Source of the DNA: Chengkuizengella marina
GTDB lineage: Bacteria; Bacillota; Bacilli; Paenibacillales; KCTC-33759
Reading direction: 5' to 3'
DNA length: 64,000 bases
Assembly (NCBI RefSeq): GCF_009910845.1
Contig: NZ_SIJB01000007.1
Location: 1-64,000 of the forward strand
Positions 14,711 to 24,300 of the stretch are shown here, in pieces; the first letter of the stretch is position 1; every line of letters starts with the position of its first letter. The notes below the pieces were generated by a model. The model saw nothing but the letters and a program-made list of their open reading frames with translations. It was not told the DNA's origin and did not search any database. A program made the position numbers and the translations under genes.

Positions 14711-15235
14711 TTAAAATTGATTATATGGACGGAGTTTATGATCTCTTGCTAATAATAAAGCAGATTGATCCATTACTTTTATATTATTTGTAATTACATC
14801 ATTATAGTTTAAGTTTCTATATATTTTTGCCTCTTTGTTAAGAAAGGGGTCACAAGTAAAAACGCTATCAATTCCTTGTTTAGCAAATATATAGCATCAC
14901 TCTTTGTTTCAATTGTACGTTGTGCACTTTGAATAATAGTAATAACGAAAGGTTGTCGTTCCCTACTCCGAAGATGACTATGTTTCCTTTTTGTAAATGT
15001 TGAACCGCTTTTAAATGGATATAAGGCTCTGCTAAAGATGTTGCTGGTATTGACTGGTAATTGTTCCAAGTGTACCAATATATTGTCTGCCTCTACTTTA
15101 TCAATACACCATTCAGATACTAGGTTTCCGCTGAATAATTTTCCACTACCGACAACGATGGATACTTTGATTTCATTAGTCTGAAATATCTAGTATTTCT
15201 TTTGCTATATATTCTAATTGATTTGCGATTTCCAT
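14711..15235 (-). pseudogene. UMP kinase-like (PyrH-like) pseudogene
   Basis: Minus strand from an ATG at 15235. Across several frames it reads pieces of an amino-acid-kinase-fold uridylate kinase: IVVGSGKLFSGNLV (glycine loop), AEPYIHLKAVQHLQKG then NIVIFGVGNDN (the AEPY and VIFG.G.GN motifs), KQGIDSVFTCDPFLNK (the GVDGVY.DP motif), YNDVITNNIKVMDQSALLLA (the MD..A motif). At least three frameshifts and an early end make it inactive. True PyrH is essential, so this was a paralogue and the functional gene must be elsewhere. It occupies the place where yneB lies in B. subtilis. Confidence 0.65.
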
Positions 15236-15398
15236 TCTGATCGGCAAGTGTTCCCCCGCTTAATTTTACTAATACTCTTTTAATAAATAGTAAACAATAG
15301 TCAAGCTTTTTTTCTGTTAATCATAGATCATTAAAGGACTTGACAATTATTTTTTGAAATGTCAAAGTAATGGGGTAGATAAGGAGGATCAAATTGTT

Positions 15399-15578
15399 AT
15401 GAACAACGATCAAATCAACAGAATTAATGAGCTTGCTAGAAAGAAGAAAAAAGTTGGCTTAAATGCACAAGAAGTTGAAGAACAAAAGAAGTTACGACAG
15501 GAATATTTAAAATCCTTTAGGAAAAACTTTAGAGCACAGTTAGATAATATAGAAATTGTAGATGATGAAAAGAACTAA
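15399..15578 (+). CDS. ynzC: DUF896 protein, YnzC-like
   Basis: 59 residues; ATG at 15399 with AAGGAGGATC upstream. It shows the whole DUF896 pattern: INRINELARKKKKVGL near the N-terminus, then EVEEQKKLRQEYLKSFRKNF and a short acidic tail. YnzC-type proteins are small helical hairpins; in B. subtilis the gene sits in the lexA-yneA-yneB-ynzC region, and here the same position is kept although the intervening gene has decayed. Molecular function is poorly known. Confidence 0.9.
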   Translation: MNNDQINRINELARKKKKVGLNAQEVEEQKKLRQEYLKSFRKNFRAQLDNIEIVDDEKN

Positions 15579-15647
15579 AACTAATCAATTTTATATAAAT
15601 CAAATAGAGCACTCTTTCTCTGTAACCTAAAAGTTTTTATATAAGTT

Positions 15648-15681
15648 AGAACAAGATCAACAAGTGATCTTGTTCTTTTCA
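15648..15681 (+). terminator. Terminator of ynzC
   Basis: Twelve-base perfect stem AGAACAAGATCA/TGATCTTGTTCT, five-base loop, T-rich tail. Confidence 0.8.
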
Positions 15682-15753
15682 TATTAATAAGATTAGGATA
15701 AAATAGTTTAAAAAAGTGAATAAATATTCATTGATATACAAAGGAGGACAAGT

Positions 15754-16749
15754 ATGGAGCATCGTTTACTTGGGAAAAGTGGTTTGGCAGTTTCGAAATT
15801 ATGTCTAGGTACAATGACGTTCGGAAATACAACAAATGAAAAAGATTCGATTGATATGATTCACCGTTTTTTAGATAGAGGGGGTAACTTTTTAGATACA
15901 GCAGATGTATATGTACAAGGAAAATCTGAAGAGATTGTTGGAAAAGCCATTAAAGATCGGCGTTCTGAAGTGGTGTTGGCAACTAAAGTAAGATTTCAGA
16001 CAGGTAAAGATTTTAATAGTGCTGGATTATCTCGAAAACACATTATGGATGGTGTTGATGCTAGCTTAAAAAGATTAAATACAGATTATATTGATCTTTA
16101 CCAAGTTCACGTTTGGGATGAGTTCACACCTGTAGAAGAAACGTTAAGAGTTTTGGATGACCTAGTAAGCTCTGGTAAGGTAAGGTACATAGGATGTTCC
16201 AATTTTTTAGCATGGCAATTAATGAAATCCCTATGTTATAGTGATTTTAATAAATTTGTAAGATATATTTCCATCCAGCCTCAATATAGTCTTGTAAGCA
16301 TGGAGATGGATAGAGAGGTTTTACCTTTATGCATTGAAGAAAATGTTGGTGTAATGCCGTGGGCTGCAATTGGAAGCGGATTTTTATCAGGAAAATATTC
16401 CAAGGGTCTACAGCCTACTGAAGGAAGACTTCATAAAGCAATGGGTGAATCTTCTTGGGAGAATCGTAATACTGAAAAAAATTGGAAAATACTCCATACT
16501 GTCATGGAAATTGCTGAACAAAGGGGAGCAAAACCTTCTCAAGTAGCTTTAAATTGGCTGCTTGATAAAAAAGGCATTACTTCACCAATATTAGGAGCAA
16601 ATACATTAGATCAATTTGAAGAAAATATGGGAACTTTAGAGTGGAAGTTAACGGAGGATGAATGGAACAAACTTGATGAGGTAAGTGCGCTTGTGGATGA
16701 GTATCCAAACCGATTCATAGATAAGTTTAGACGAACATTAAACGTCTAA
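15754..16749 (+). CDS. Aldo/keto reductase
   Basis: 331 residues, ATG after AAAGGAGGACA. NADPH-dependent oxidoreductase of the aldo/keto reductase superfamily, (beta/alpha)8 barrel. The catalytic tetrad is visible: Asp48 and Tyr53 in NFLDTADVY, Lys78 in LATKV and His119 in LYQVHVWD. Later ISIQPQYSLV and the cofactor region near ITSPILGANTLDQFEEN are typical. The sequence is of the YajO/IolS-like type that starts MEHRLLGKSGLAVS. The substrate cannot be told. A HAD hydrolase follows 63 bases downstream, perhaps cotranscribed. Confidence 0.92.
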   Translation: MEHRLLGKSGLAVSKLCLGTMTFGNTTNEKDSIDMIHRFLDRGGNFLDTADVYVQGKSEEIVGKAIKDRRSEVVLATKVRFQTGKDFNSAGLSRKHIMDGVDASLKRLNTDYIDLYQVHVWDEFTPVEETLRVLDDLVSSGKVRYIGCSNFLAWQLMKSLCYSDFNKFVRYISIQPQYSLVSMEMDREVLPLCIEENVGVMPWAAIGSGFLSGKYSKGLQPTEGRLHKAMGESSWENRNTEKNWKILHTVMEIAEQRGAKPSQVALNWLLDKKGITSPILGANTLDQFEENMGTLEWKLTEDEWNKLDEVSALVDEYPNRFIDKFRRTLNV

Positions 16750-16812
16750 TCGATATAAATAACTAAAAAATCAATTTAAGATTGTCTTTATCCATTAAAT
16801 ATTACACTAGAA

Positions 16813-17631
16813 ATGAGTGAAAACATGAGTATTAAAGCCGTTATTTTTGATTTGGATGATACCTTGCTTTGGGACGAACGTTGTGTAAAAGAAGCTTTTG
16901 AGGTTACTTGTGAGTCAGTGAAAAAACATTATAATATTGATCCAGAGGAATTAGAAAAGGCTGTACGTCAAGAAGCTAGGTCCTTGTATGAAACATTTGA
17001 AACATTTGATTTTACTAAGAATATTGGCATCAATCCCTTTGAAGCTTTATGGGGGAATTTTAACGATGAGAATGAACATTTCAGTAGATTGAAAAAAATG
17101 GCACCTCAGTATCGTAAAGAAGCTTGGACAAGAGGATTAAAAGTACTGGGAATTGATGATCTTGAATTGGGTCAAAAACTTGGTGAGTTATTTCCGATGG
17201 AAAGAAGAACGCGATCTTACGTATATGATGAAATATATCCTACATTAGAGAAGTTAAAACAAAAATATAAACTAATGCTGCTAACCAACGGTTCTCCAGA
17301 TATTCAAAATGAAAAATTAGCTGCCTTGCCAAAATTAACACCATATATGGATCAAGTGATGATATCTGGTAGTTTTGGTCAAGGAAAACCATCACCCGCT
17401 ATATTTGAACAAGCAATGAACCTTTTAGAAATTGAACCACATGAAGGGATTATGGTAGGAGATAATCTTAATACTGACATTAAAGGTGCTCTTAGCATAG
17501 GAATGAAATGTGTATGGGTTAATCGTAATAACATGGAACCTTCCGTTGAAATTAAACCAGACTTTGAAATTAAAGAATTAAATGAACTGCATGGCATAAT
17601 TCAAACTATAAATATTAACGTATCATCTTAA
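16813..17631 (+). CDS. HAD-superfamily hydrolase (YsaA-type)
   Basis: 272 residues; the ATG at 16813 lacks a good ribosome site, while ATG 16825 has GAGTGAAAAC before it, so the true start may be four codons later. HAD motifs are complete: I, FDLDDTLLWD (nucleophile Asp); II, LLTNGSPD; III, the Lys of GQGKPSPAIF; IV, MVGDNLNTDIKGA. A helical cap domain lies between motifs I and II. Likely a phosphatase for a small phosphorylated metabolite. A terminator follows. Confidence 0.9.
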   Translation: MSENMSIKAVIFDLDDTLLWDERCVKEAFEVTCESVKKHYNIDPEELEKAVRQEARSLYETFETFDFTKNIGINPFEALWGNFNDENEHFSRLKKMAPQYRKEAWTRGLKVLGIDDLELGQKLGELFPMERRTRSYVYDEIYPTLEKLKQKYKLMLLTNGSPDIQNEKLAALPKLTPYMDQVMISGSFGQGKPSPAIFEQAMNLLEIEPHEGIMVGDNLNTDIKGALSIGMKCVWVNRNNMEPSVEIKPDFEIKELNELHGIIQTININVSS

Positions 17632-17664
17632 ACAATTAATAAAGTTTTATATCATTAGACAGTC

Positions 17665-17706
17665 TCGCCATACATTGACTAAGGTAGTTGTATGGCGAAT
17701 TTTTTT
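17665..17706 (+). terminator. Intrinsic terminator
   Basis: Ten-base stem TCGCCATACA/TGTATGGCGA followed by ATTTTTTTATTTT. Confidence 0.8.
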
Positions 17707-17834
17707 ATTTTAATTTATTCCATTAACAATTTATGTTATAATGAATTGTTTGCTTGCTTAAAACATTAAAAACAAATTAAATACGCTATACATTTTATAT
17801 AGATGCAATTTTATAAGTTAGGAGTTAGAATATC

Positions 17835-19397
17835 GTGAGTCTTTTAACAGTAGAGGATTTAAGTCATACGTTTGGAGAACGTGTTTTATTTAAAAATGTG
17901 TCATTTAGATTACTGCCTGGTGAACATGTAGGACTTGTAGGAGCAAATGGAGTCGGAAAATCTACACTGATGAACATATTAACAGGACAAGTATTAAAAG
18001 ATACAGGAAAAGTAGAATGGACACCTAAGGTGAATTATGGATATTTAGATCAGCATACAAAATTAACACCAGGGAAAACAATGCGAGATGTGCTTAAAGA
18101 GGCTTTCTTACCTTTGTTGGAAGAAGAAAGAAAGTTGAATAAAATCACGGGGGAGATGGCTGATGCCTCACCAGAGAGATTGGAACAGCTTTTAGATGAA
18201 ATGGGTGAGATTCAGGATCGTTTAGAAAATAGTGGTTTTTATTTATTAGATAATAAGGTTGAAGAAATGGCAAATGGTTTAGGTTTAGCTGCGATTGGAT
18301 TGGATCGTGATGTTTCTGAATTAAGTGGTGGACAGAGGACAAAAGTATTGTTGGCAAAGTTGCTTTTAGAACAACCCGCTGTTCTATTATTAGATGAGCC
18401 TACAAACTATTTGGATACGGAACACATAGATTGGTTAACGAATTATTTGCGAGAATACCCTTCAGCGTTCATGCTCATATCTCATGATACGGAATTTATG
18501 AATAAAGTAGTGGGTGTGATCTATCATTTGGAATTCACAAAACTGACAAGATATACAGCTAATTATGAAAAGTTTTTGCAGATGGCGGACTTAAATAAAA
18601 ACCAACATATCGATGCTTATGAAAAACAACAAGAATTCATTAAAAAACAAGAAGATTTTATTCAACGAAATAAAGCACGGTACTCTACATCTGGAAGAGC
18701 AAAAAGTAGACAAAAACAATTGAATCGACTTGAAAGAATAGATCGTCCTGAAATCGCAATGAAACCTACTTTTGTATTTAAAGAAGGGCGGGCAAGTGGG
18801 AAAATTGTTTTTGAAGCTGAGAATTTGCAAATTGGGTATGACAGTCCATTATTACCTGAAATGAACATGCTGATAGAACGTAAAGATAAAATCGCGATAG
18901 TTGGTTGTAATGGAGTAGGGAAGTCCACTCTTTTAAAAACAATGTTAGGGCTCATTAAACCTTACGGTGGAAAAACTCATCAAGGAGACTTTTTGATCCC
19001 TGCTTATTTTGAACAAGAAGTAAAAGTAGGACATCTAACCCCTATTGATGATGTTTGGAATGAGTTTCCTCATATGAATCAAAATGAAGTACGTGGAGCA
19101 TTGGCTCGTTGCGGGTTAAAGAATGAACATATTTCAAGACCGTTAAATAAATTAAGTGGTGGTGAACAAGCCAAAGTACGTTTATGTAAATTGCTAATGA
19201 GAGAAAGCAACTGGATTGCGTTTGATGAACCAACGAATCATCTAGATGTAGTTGCTAAAGAAGAGCTGAAACGCGCTTTAAAGGAATATCAAGGAACGAT
19301 CGTGCTTGTATGCCATGAACCTGAATTTTATGAGGATTGGATAACGAAGGTTTGGAATGTAGAGGAATGGGCTCTAAACTCTTCTCTTCAAAAGTAA
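17835..19397 (+). CDS. yfmM: ABC-F ATPase, YfmM type
   Basis: 520 residues from GTG after TAGGAGTTAG. Two ABC cassettes joined by a charged linker, without membrane segments, as in ribosome-associated ABC-F proteins. Cassette 1 has Walker A GANGVGKST, signature LSGGQRTK and Walker B LLLDEPTNYLD; cassette 2 has GCNGVGKST, LSGGEQAK and IAFDEPTNHLD. The linker (about 240-300) carries the KKQEDFIQRNKARYSTSGRA element. It closely resembles B. subtilis YfmM as I remember it. ABC-F proteins act in the ribosomal E site, some in antibiotic resistance. All catalytic motifs look intact, unlike the neighbour. Confidence 0.92.
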   Translation: MSLLTVEDLSHTFGERVLFKNVSFRLLPGEHVGLVGANGVGKSTLMNILTGQVLKDTGKVEWTPKVNYGYLDQHTKLTPGKTMRDVLKEAFLPLLEEERKLNKITGEMADASPERLEQLLDEMGEIQDRLENSGFYLLDNKVEEMANGLGLAAIGLDRDVSELSGGQRTKVLLAKLLLEQPAVLLLDEPTNYLDTEHIDWLTNYLREYPSAFMLISHDTEFMNKVVGVIYHLEFTKLTRYTANYEKFLQMADLNKNQHIDAYEKQQEFIKKQEDFIQRNKARYSTSGRAKSRQKQLNRLERIDRPEIAMKPTFVFKEGRASGKIVFEAENLQIGYDSPLLPEMNMLIERKDKIAIVGCNGVGKSTLLKTMLGLIKPYGGKTHQGDFLIPAYFEQEVKVGHLTPIDDVWNEFPHMNQNEVRGALARCGLKNEHISRPLNKLSGGEQAKVRLCKLLMRESNWIAFDEPTNHLDVVAKEELKRALKEYQGTIVLVCHEPEFYEDWITKVWNVEEWALNSSLQK

Positions 19398-19461
19398 TTC
19401 ACCATCTTTACAAGTAACAGAATTAATTATACCTAAAAATTTGAGAAAGTAGGTTATAAAA

Positions 19462-21087
19462 ATGATTTCAGCTAATAATATATCTCTTCGATATGGAAAA
19501 AGAGCCCTATTTGAAGATGTGAATATAAAGTTTACTCCAGGAAATTGTTATGGTTTGATCGGTGCCAATGGTGCTGGAAAATCAACCTTTTTAAAGATTT
19601 TATCAGGAGAACTAGAAGCTAATAAAGGAACAGTCAATATTACTCCAGGTGAGAGACTAGCTGTTTTAAAACAGAACCATTATGAATATGACGAATATGA
19701 AGTGTTAAAAACCGTTATTATGGGTCATAGTAAACTTTACAATATCATGGTTGAAAAAGATGCTATTTATGCAAAACCTGATTTTTCTGATGAAGATGGA
19801 ATGCGTGCAGCAGAACTTGAAGGGGAGTTTGCAGAATTGGATGGTTGGCAAGCTGAAGCTGATGCAGGTGAATTATTGATAGGATTAGGTATTTCTAAAG
19901 AATTTCATGATCTTAAAATGTCAGAACTAAGCGGGAATGATAAGGTGCGTGTTTTACTGGCCCAAGCTTTATTTGGTAATCCCAATATTTTATTATTGGA
20001 TGAGCCTACCAACCATTTAAATTTAGAATCTATTCAATGGCTTGAAAATTTTTTAGCAAAGTTTGATGGTACTGTCATTGTTGTTTCTCATGATCGACAC
20101 TTTTTAAATCAAGTATGTACACACATCGCAGATATTGATTTTGGAAAAATAGAGTTATACGTAGGTAATTATGATTTCTGGTATGAATCAAGCCAATTAG
20201 CTTTAAAACTTATGCAAGAGAAAAATAAAAAAACAGAAGAAAAACGAAAAGAACTAGAAGCATTTATTGCTCGTTTTAGTGCCAACGCTTCGAAGTCCAA
20301 ACAAGCAACATCCCGTAGTAAGCAATTAGAAAAATTAAAACTTGAAGACATTAAGCCTTCGAATCGAAAATATCCATTTATTAATTTTAAATCTGAAAGA
20401 GAAGCAGGTAAGCAGTTATTATTTATTGAAGATCTAACAGTATCTATAGAACATGATTTAGTTATAGAGAAAATGAACCTTGTTGTAAACAAAGGGGATA
20501 AAATCGCTTTTGTTGGACCGAATGGAATTCCAAAAACGACATTGTTTAAAACACTTATGGGTGAAATAGAACCTACTGATGGTTCATATACTTGGGGAGT
20601 AACAACCTCGCAAGCGTATTTTCCAAAGGATAACTCGGACTATTTTGATGTGGATTTAAATTTAGTGGATTGGCTTCGCCAATATTCCAAGGATCAGGAT
20701 GAATCATTTATTCGTGGGTTTTTAGGAAGAATGTTATTCTCTGGTGAAGAAGCATTGAAAAAATGTAATGTGCTTTCTGGGGGAGAAAAAGTTCGTTGTA
20801 TGTTGTCAAAGATGATGCTTAGTGCAGCAAATGTTTTAATTTTAGATGAACCTACCAATCACCTTGACTTGGAATCCATTACAGCTTTGAATAATGGTCT
20901 TGTTCAATTTGATGGTACTATGTTGTTTGTCTCACATGACCATCAATTTATTCAAACGATAGCAAATCGTATTATAGAAATCACCCCTACTGGGTTGATT
21001 GATAAACAAATGAGTTATGATGAGTATTTGGAAAGTGCTGAAGTACAAGGTTTACGTGAAAAGATGTACAGCGTGACAACAGGTTAA
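19462..21087 (+). CDS. ykpA: ABC-F ATPase, YkpA/YbiT type, with one degenerate ATP site
   Basis: 541 residues, ATG at 19462 (weak GAAAGTAGG upstream), 64 bases after the first ABC-F gene. Cassette 1 has normal Walker A GANGAGKST (34-42) and Walker B but an altered signature LSGND (156-160 instead of LSGGE) and NHLN instead of NHLD at 187. Cassette 2 has Walker A GPNGIPKTT (352-360), with Pro replacing the invariant Gly before Lys358, while its signature LSGGE (438-442) and NHLD are normal. In a two-cassette ABC protein the cassette-1 signature faces the cassette-2 Walker A, so all these changes but one fall in the same composite site. The linker and length match YkpA. Confidence 0.9.
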   Translation: MISANNISLRYGKRALFEDVNIKFTPGNCYGLIGANGAGKSTFLKILSGELEANKGTVNITPGERLAVLKQNHYEYDEYEVLKTVIMGHSKLYNIMVEKDAIYAKPDFSDEDGMRAAELEGEFAELDGWQAEADAGELLIGLGISKEFHDLKMSELSGNDKVRVLLAQALFGNPNILLLDEPTNHLNLESIQWLENFLAKFDGTVIVVSHDRHFLNQVCTHIADIDFGKIELYVGNYDFWYESSQLALKLMQEKNKKTEEKRKELEAFIARFSANASKSKQATSRSKQLEKLKLEDIKPSNRKYPFINFKSEREAGKQLLFIEDLTVSIEHDLVIEKMNLVVNKGDKIAFVGPNGIPKTTLFKTLMGEIEPTDGSYTWGVTTSQAYFPKDNSDYFDVDLNLVDWLRQYSKDQDESFIRGFLGRMLFSGEEALKKCNVLSGGEKVRCMLSKMMLSAANVLILDEPTNHLDLESITALNNGLVQFDGTMLFVSHDHQFIQTIANRIIEITPTGLIDKQMSYDEYLESAEVQGLREKMYSVTTG

Positions 21088-21118
21088 TCTGTACCTTTAT
21101 AAGAATAACCTTTAAATA

Positions 21119-21158
21119 AGGTGTTTAGAAGATGATAGGACTTCTAGACACCTTTTTT
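21119..21158 (+). terminator. Terminator of ykpA
   Basis: AGGTGTTTAGAAG/CTTCTAGACACCT stem and a run of six or more T. Confidence 0.8.
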
Positions 21159-21396
21159 GTAATATTCTTATAAATTTTTCTTTACTCCTCTAAAGTTTTT
21201 TTCTTTAATTCACTACAATCCACATATAATATGATATAATTCGTCTATAATAATTGATTTAATCTAGAAAAAAATCATATATGGATTTTTATCTCTTTAC
21301 AATTCCGACAAATTTGGTAGACTATATAGAAATATGACAGTGGAAGATATTCGATGATTCATCGAACGCATATATATTGAAGCGGAGTGGAACATA

Positions 21397-24300
21397 ATGA
21401 GTAAAATATCAATACAGGAACAACTAAAAAAGAAAATACTTATATTAGATGGTGCAATGGGTACAATGATACAGCAAGCGGAACTTACACCAGAAGATTT
21501 TGGAGGAGAAGAGTTAGACGGATGTAATGAAATGCTTGTATTAACTCGTCCTGAACTTATTTCCAGCATACATGAAAAATATTTGGAAGCCGGATCAGAT
21601 ATTATTGAAACAAATACTTTTGGTTCAACCAGTGTTGTTTTAGCAGAATACGATCTTCAAGATCGTGCTAGGGAGTTAAGTATAGAAGCTGCAAAACTAG
21701 CAGTAGAAGCGGTTAATAAATACTCAACTGATGAGTGGCCAAGGTTTGCAGCTGGAGCGATGGGTCCTACTACTAAAACATTATCAGTTACTGGTGGAAT
21801 TACTTTTGACGAATTAGAAGGAAGTTATCATGAACAAGCACTAGCACTTATAGAAGGTGGAGTTGATGTTCTATTACTTGAAACATCTCAGGATACTTTA
21901 AATGTGAAAGCGGCTAGTATTGGAATTCAACGTGCTTTTGAGAAACTAGGTAAAAAAATTCCAGTGATGGTTTCTGGAACAATTGAACCGATGGGTACAA
22001 CATTAGCAGGTCAAAATATAGAATCATTTTATATATCTTTGGAACATCTTGAACCTGTTTCCATCGGATTAAATTGTGCGACTGGTCCTGAATTTATGAG
22101 AGATCACATTCGAAGTCTTTCGGAAATTGCAGATACAGCGATTAGTTGTTATCCTAATGCAGGATTACCCGATGAAGATGGTCATTATCACGAATCACCT
22201 GATTCCTTGGCAAAAAAAATGGCGGGTTTCGCTGAAAAAGGTTGGTTAAATATTGCTGGGGGATGTTGTGGAACTACACCAGAACACATTCGAGCTTTGT
22301 CAGAAACGATGAAATCATATATTCCACGCCCCCAAACGGGTGAACATTTAGCTGCGGTATCCGGTATTGAAACAGTTTATATTGATACAGATAATAGACC
22401 TTATATGGTTGGAGAAAGAACCAACGTACTGGGTTCTAGAAAATTTAAAAGATTGATTGCAGAAGGCAAATTTGAAGAAGCCTCTGAAATTGCTAGAGCG
22501 CAGGTTAAAGGTGGAGCACATGTTTTAGATATTTGTTTGCAAGACCCTGATCGAGACGAAGTAGATGACATGGAGAAATTTTTACAATATGTTGTGAAAA
22601 AAGTGAAGGTACCATTAGTAATTGATACAACCAGTGCAGAAGTCGTAGAGCTCTCTTTGAAATTCTCTCAGGGAAAAGCCATTATTAACTCGATAAACTT
22701 AGAAGACGGGGAAGAGAAGTTTGAAGATATTGTCCCACTTATACATCGATATGGCGCAGCAGTAGTTGTAGGTACAATTGATGAGAACGGGCAGGCAATT
22801 ACTAGAGAAGGTAAGCTTGAGGTTGCAAAAAGATCGTATGATCTATTAGTAAATAAGTATGGACTTCATCCTGAGGATATTATATTTGATCCTTTAGTAT
22901 TTCCAGTAGGAACAGGGGATGAACAATATATTGGTTCTGCAAAAGAAACTGTTGAAGGGATTCGACTTATAAAAGAAGCGATGCCTAAATGTCACACAAT
23001 TCTGGGGTTAAGTAATGTATCCTTTGGATTGCCTCCTGCAGGTCGAGAAGTACTTAATGCGGTATATTTATATCATTGTACGAAGGCTGGTTTGGATTAC
23101 GCAATTGTGAACACTGAAAAATTAGAGAGATTTGCATCTATTCCTGAAGATGAACGTCGTTTAGCTGAAGCATTAATATTCGAAACAAATGATGATACAT
23201 TGGCTGAGTTTGTTGCATTTTATCGTGAGAAGAAAGTAGAGAAAAAAGAAAAAATATCAAATTTAACCTTAGAAGAACGCTTAGCTTCTTATATCATTGA
23301 GGGAACAAAAGAAGGATTATTTGTGGATTTAGATCAAGCTTTAAAAAAGTATCAACCTTTAGAAATCATCAATGGACCACTAATGGATGGTATGGCGGAG
23401 GTTGGCCGTTTATTTAACAATAATGAGTTGATTGTAGCGGAAGTATTACAAAGTGCTGAAGCAATGAAGGCATCTGTAAGTTACTTAGAACCACATATGG
23501 AGACAACGGAATCCTCTGTGAAGGCGAAAATTATTTTAGCCACAGTTAAAGGGGATGTTCATGATATTGGTAAAAATTTAGTTGAAATTATTCTATCTAA
23601 TAATGGATATAAAATAGTCAATTTAGGAATAAAGGTCCCTCCAGAACAGTTAATTGAAGCTTATAAAAAAGAAAAACCTGATGCGATTGGACTTTCAGGG
23701 TTGTTAGTTAAATCAGCACAGCAAATGGTAGTAACAGCACAAGATTTAAAAAATGCAGGAATAGATGTTCCAATCCTGGTAGGAGGAGCAGCACTAAGTC
23801 GTAAATTTACGAAAAATAAAATTGGAGCAGAATATGACGGATTAGTCTTATATGCCAAGGATGCGATGAATGGGTTAGATTTAGCGAATCAAATCAGTAA
23901 TCCAGAACAACGTGAACTCTTAATCCAAAAAATGCGTGAGTTTAAAGATTCAGATGTCATGGATTCAAGAAAAAATAAGGAAATGCCTAAATTAACCAGA
24001 GCGGTATCTTCTGATATTTCACAGGATGTCCCTGTATTTACACCTCCTGACACTGAAAAACATATATTAAAAAACTATCCACTAGATCATTTAATTCCAT
24101 ATGTGAATATGCAGATGTTATTAGGACATCACTTAGGTCTACGTGGAAAAGTAGATCAATTGATTGAAGCACATGATTCAAAAGCTCTAGAATTAAAAGA
24201 AGTTGTGGATCAAATTTACAAAGAAGCAATCTATGAAAAAAAGATTGAAACACATGGGATGTATCGTTTTTTTCCTGCCCAGTCAAAAGGAAATGATATT

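Larger units (their letters stand above)
14278..15398. other. Long gap with decayed genes
   Basis: About 1.1 kb between yneA and ynzC with no intact gene. It holds a short plus-strand fragment (14408-14566) and a broken UMP-kinase-like gene on the minus strand (14711-15235). Otherwise nothing recognised. I found no trace of the resolvase-like yneB by eye. Confidence 0.6.

Noticed and set aside
21158-21396. SAM or cobalamin riboswitch before metH
   Set aside because: Neither the S-box conserved core nor a B12-box could be found by eye; only AT-rich DNA and a small TTCGATGA/TCATCGAA hairpin are present.
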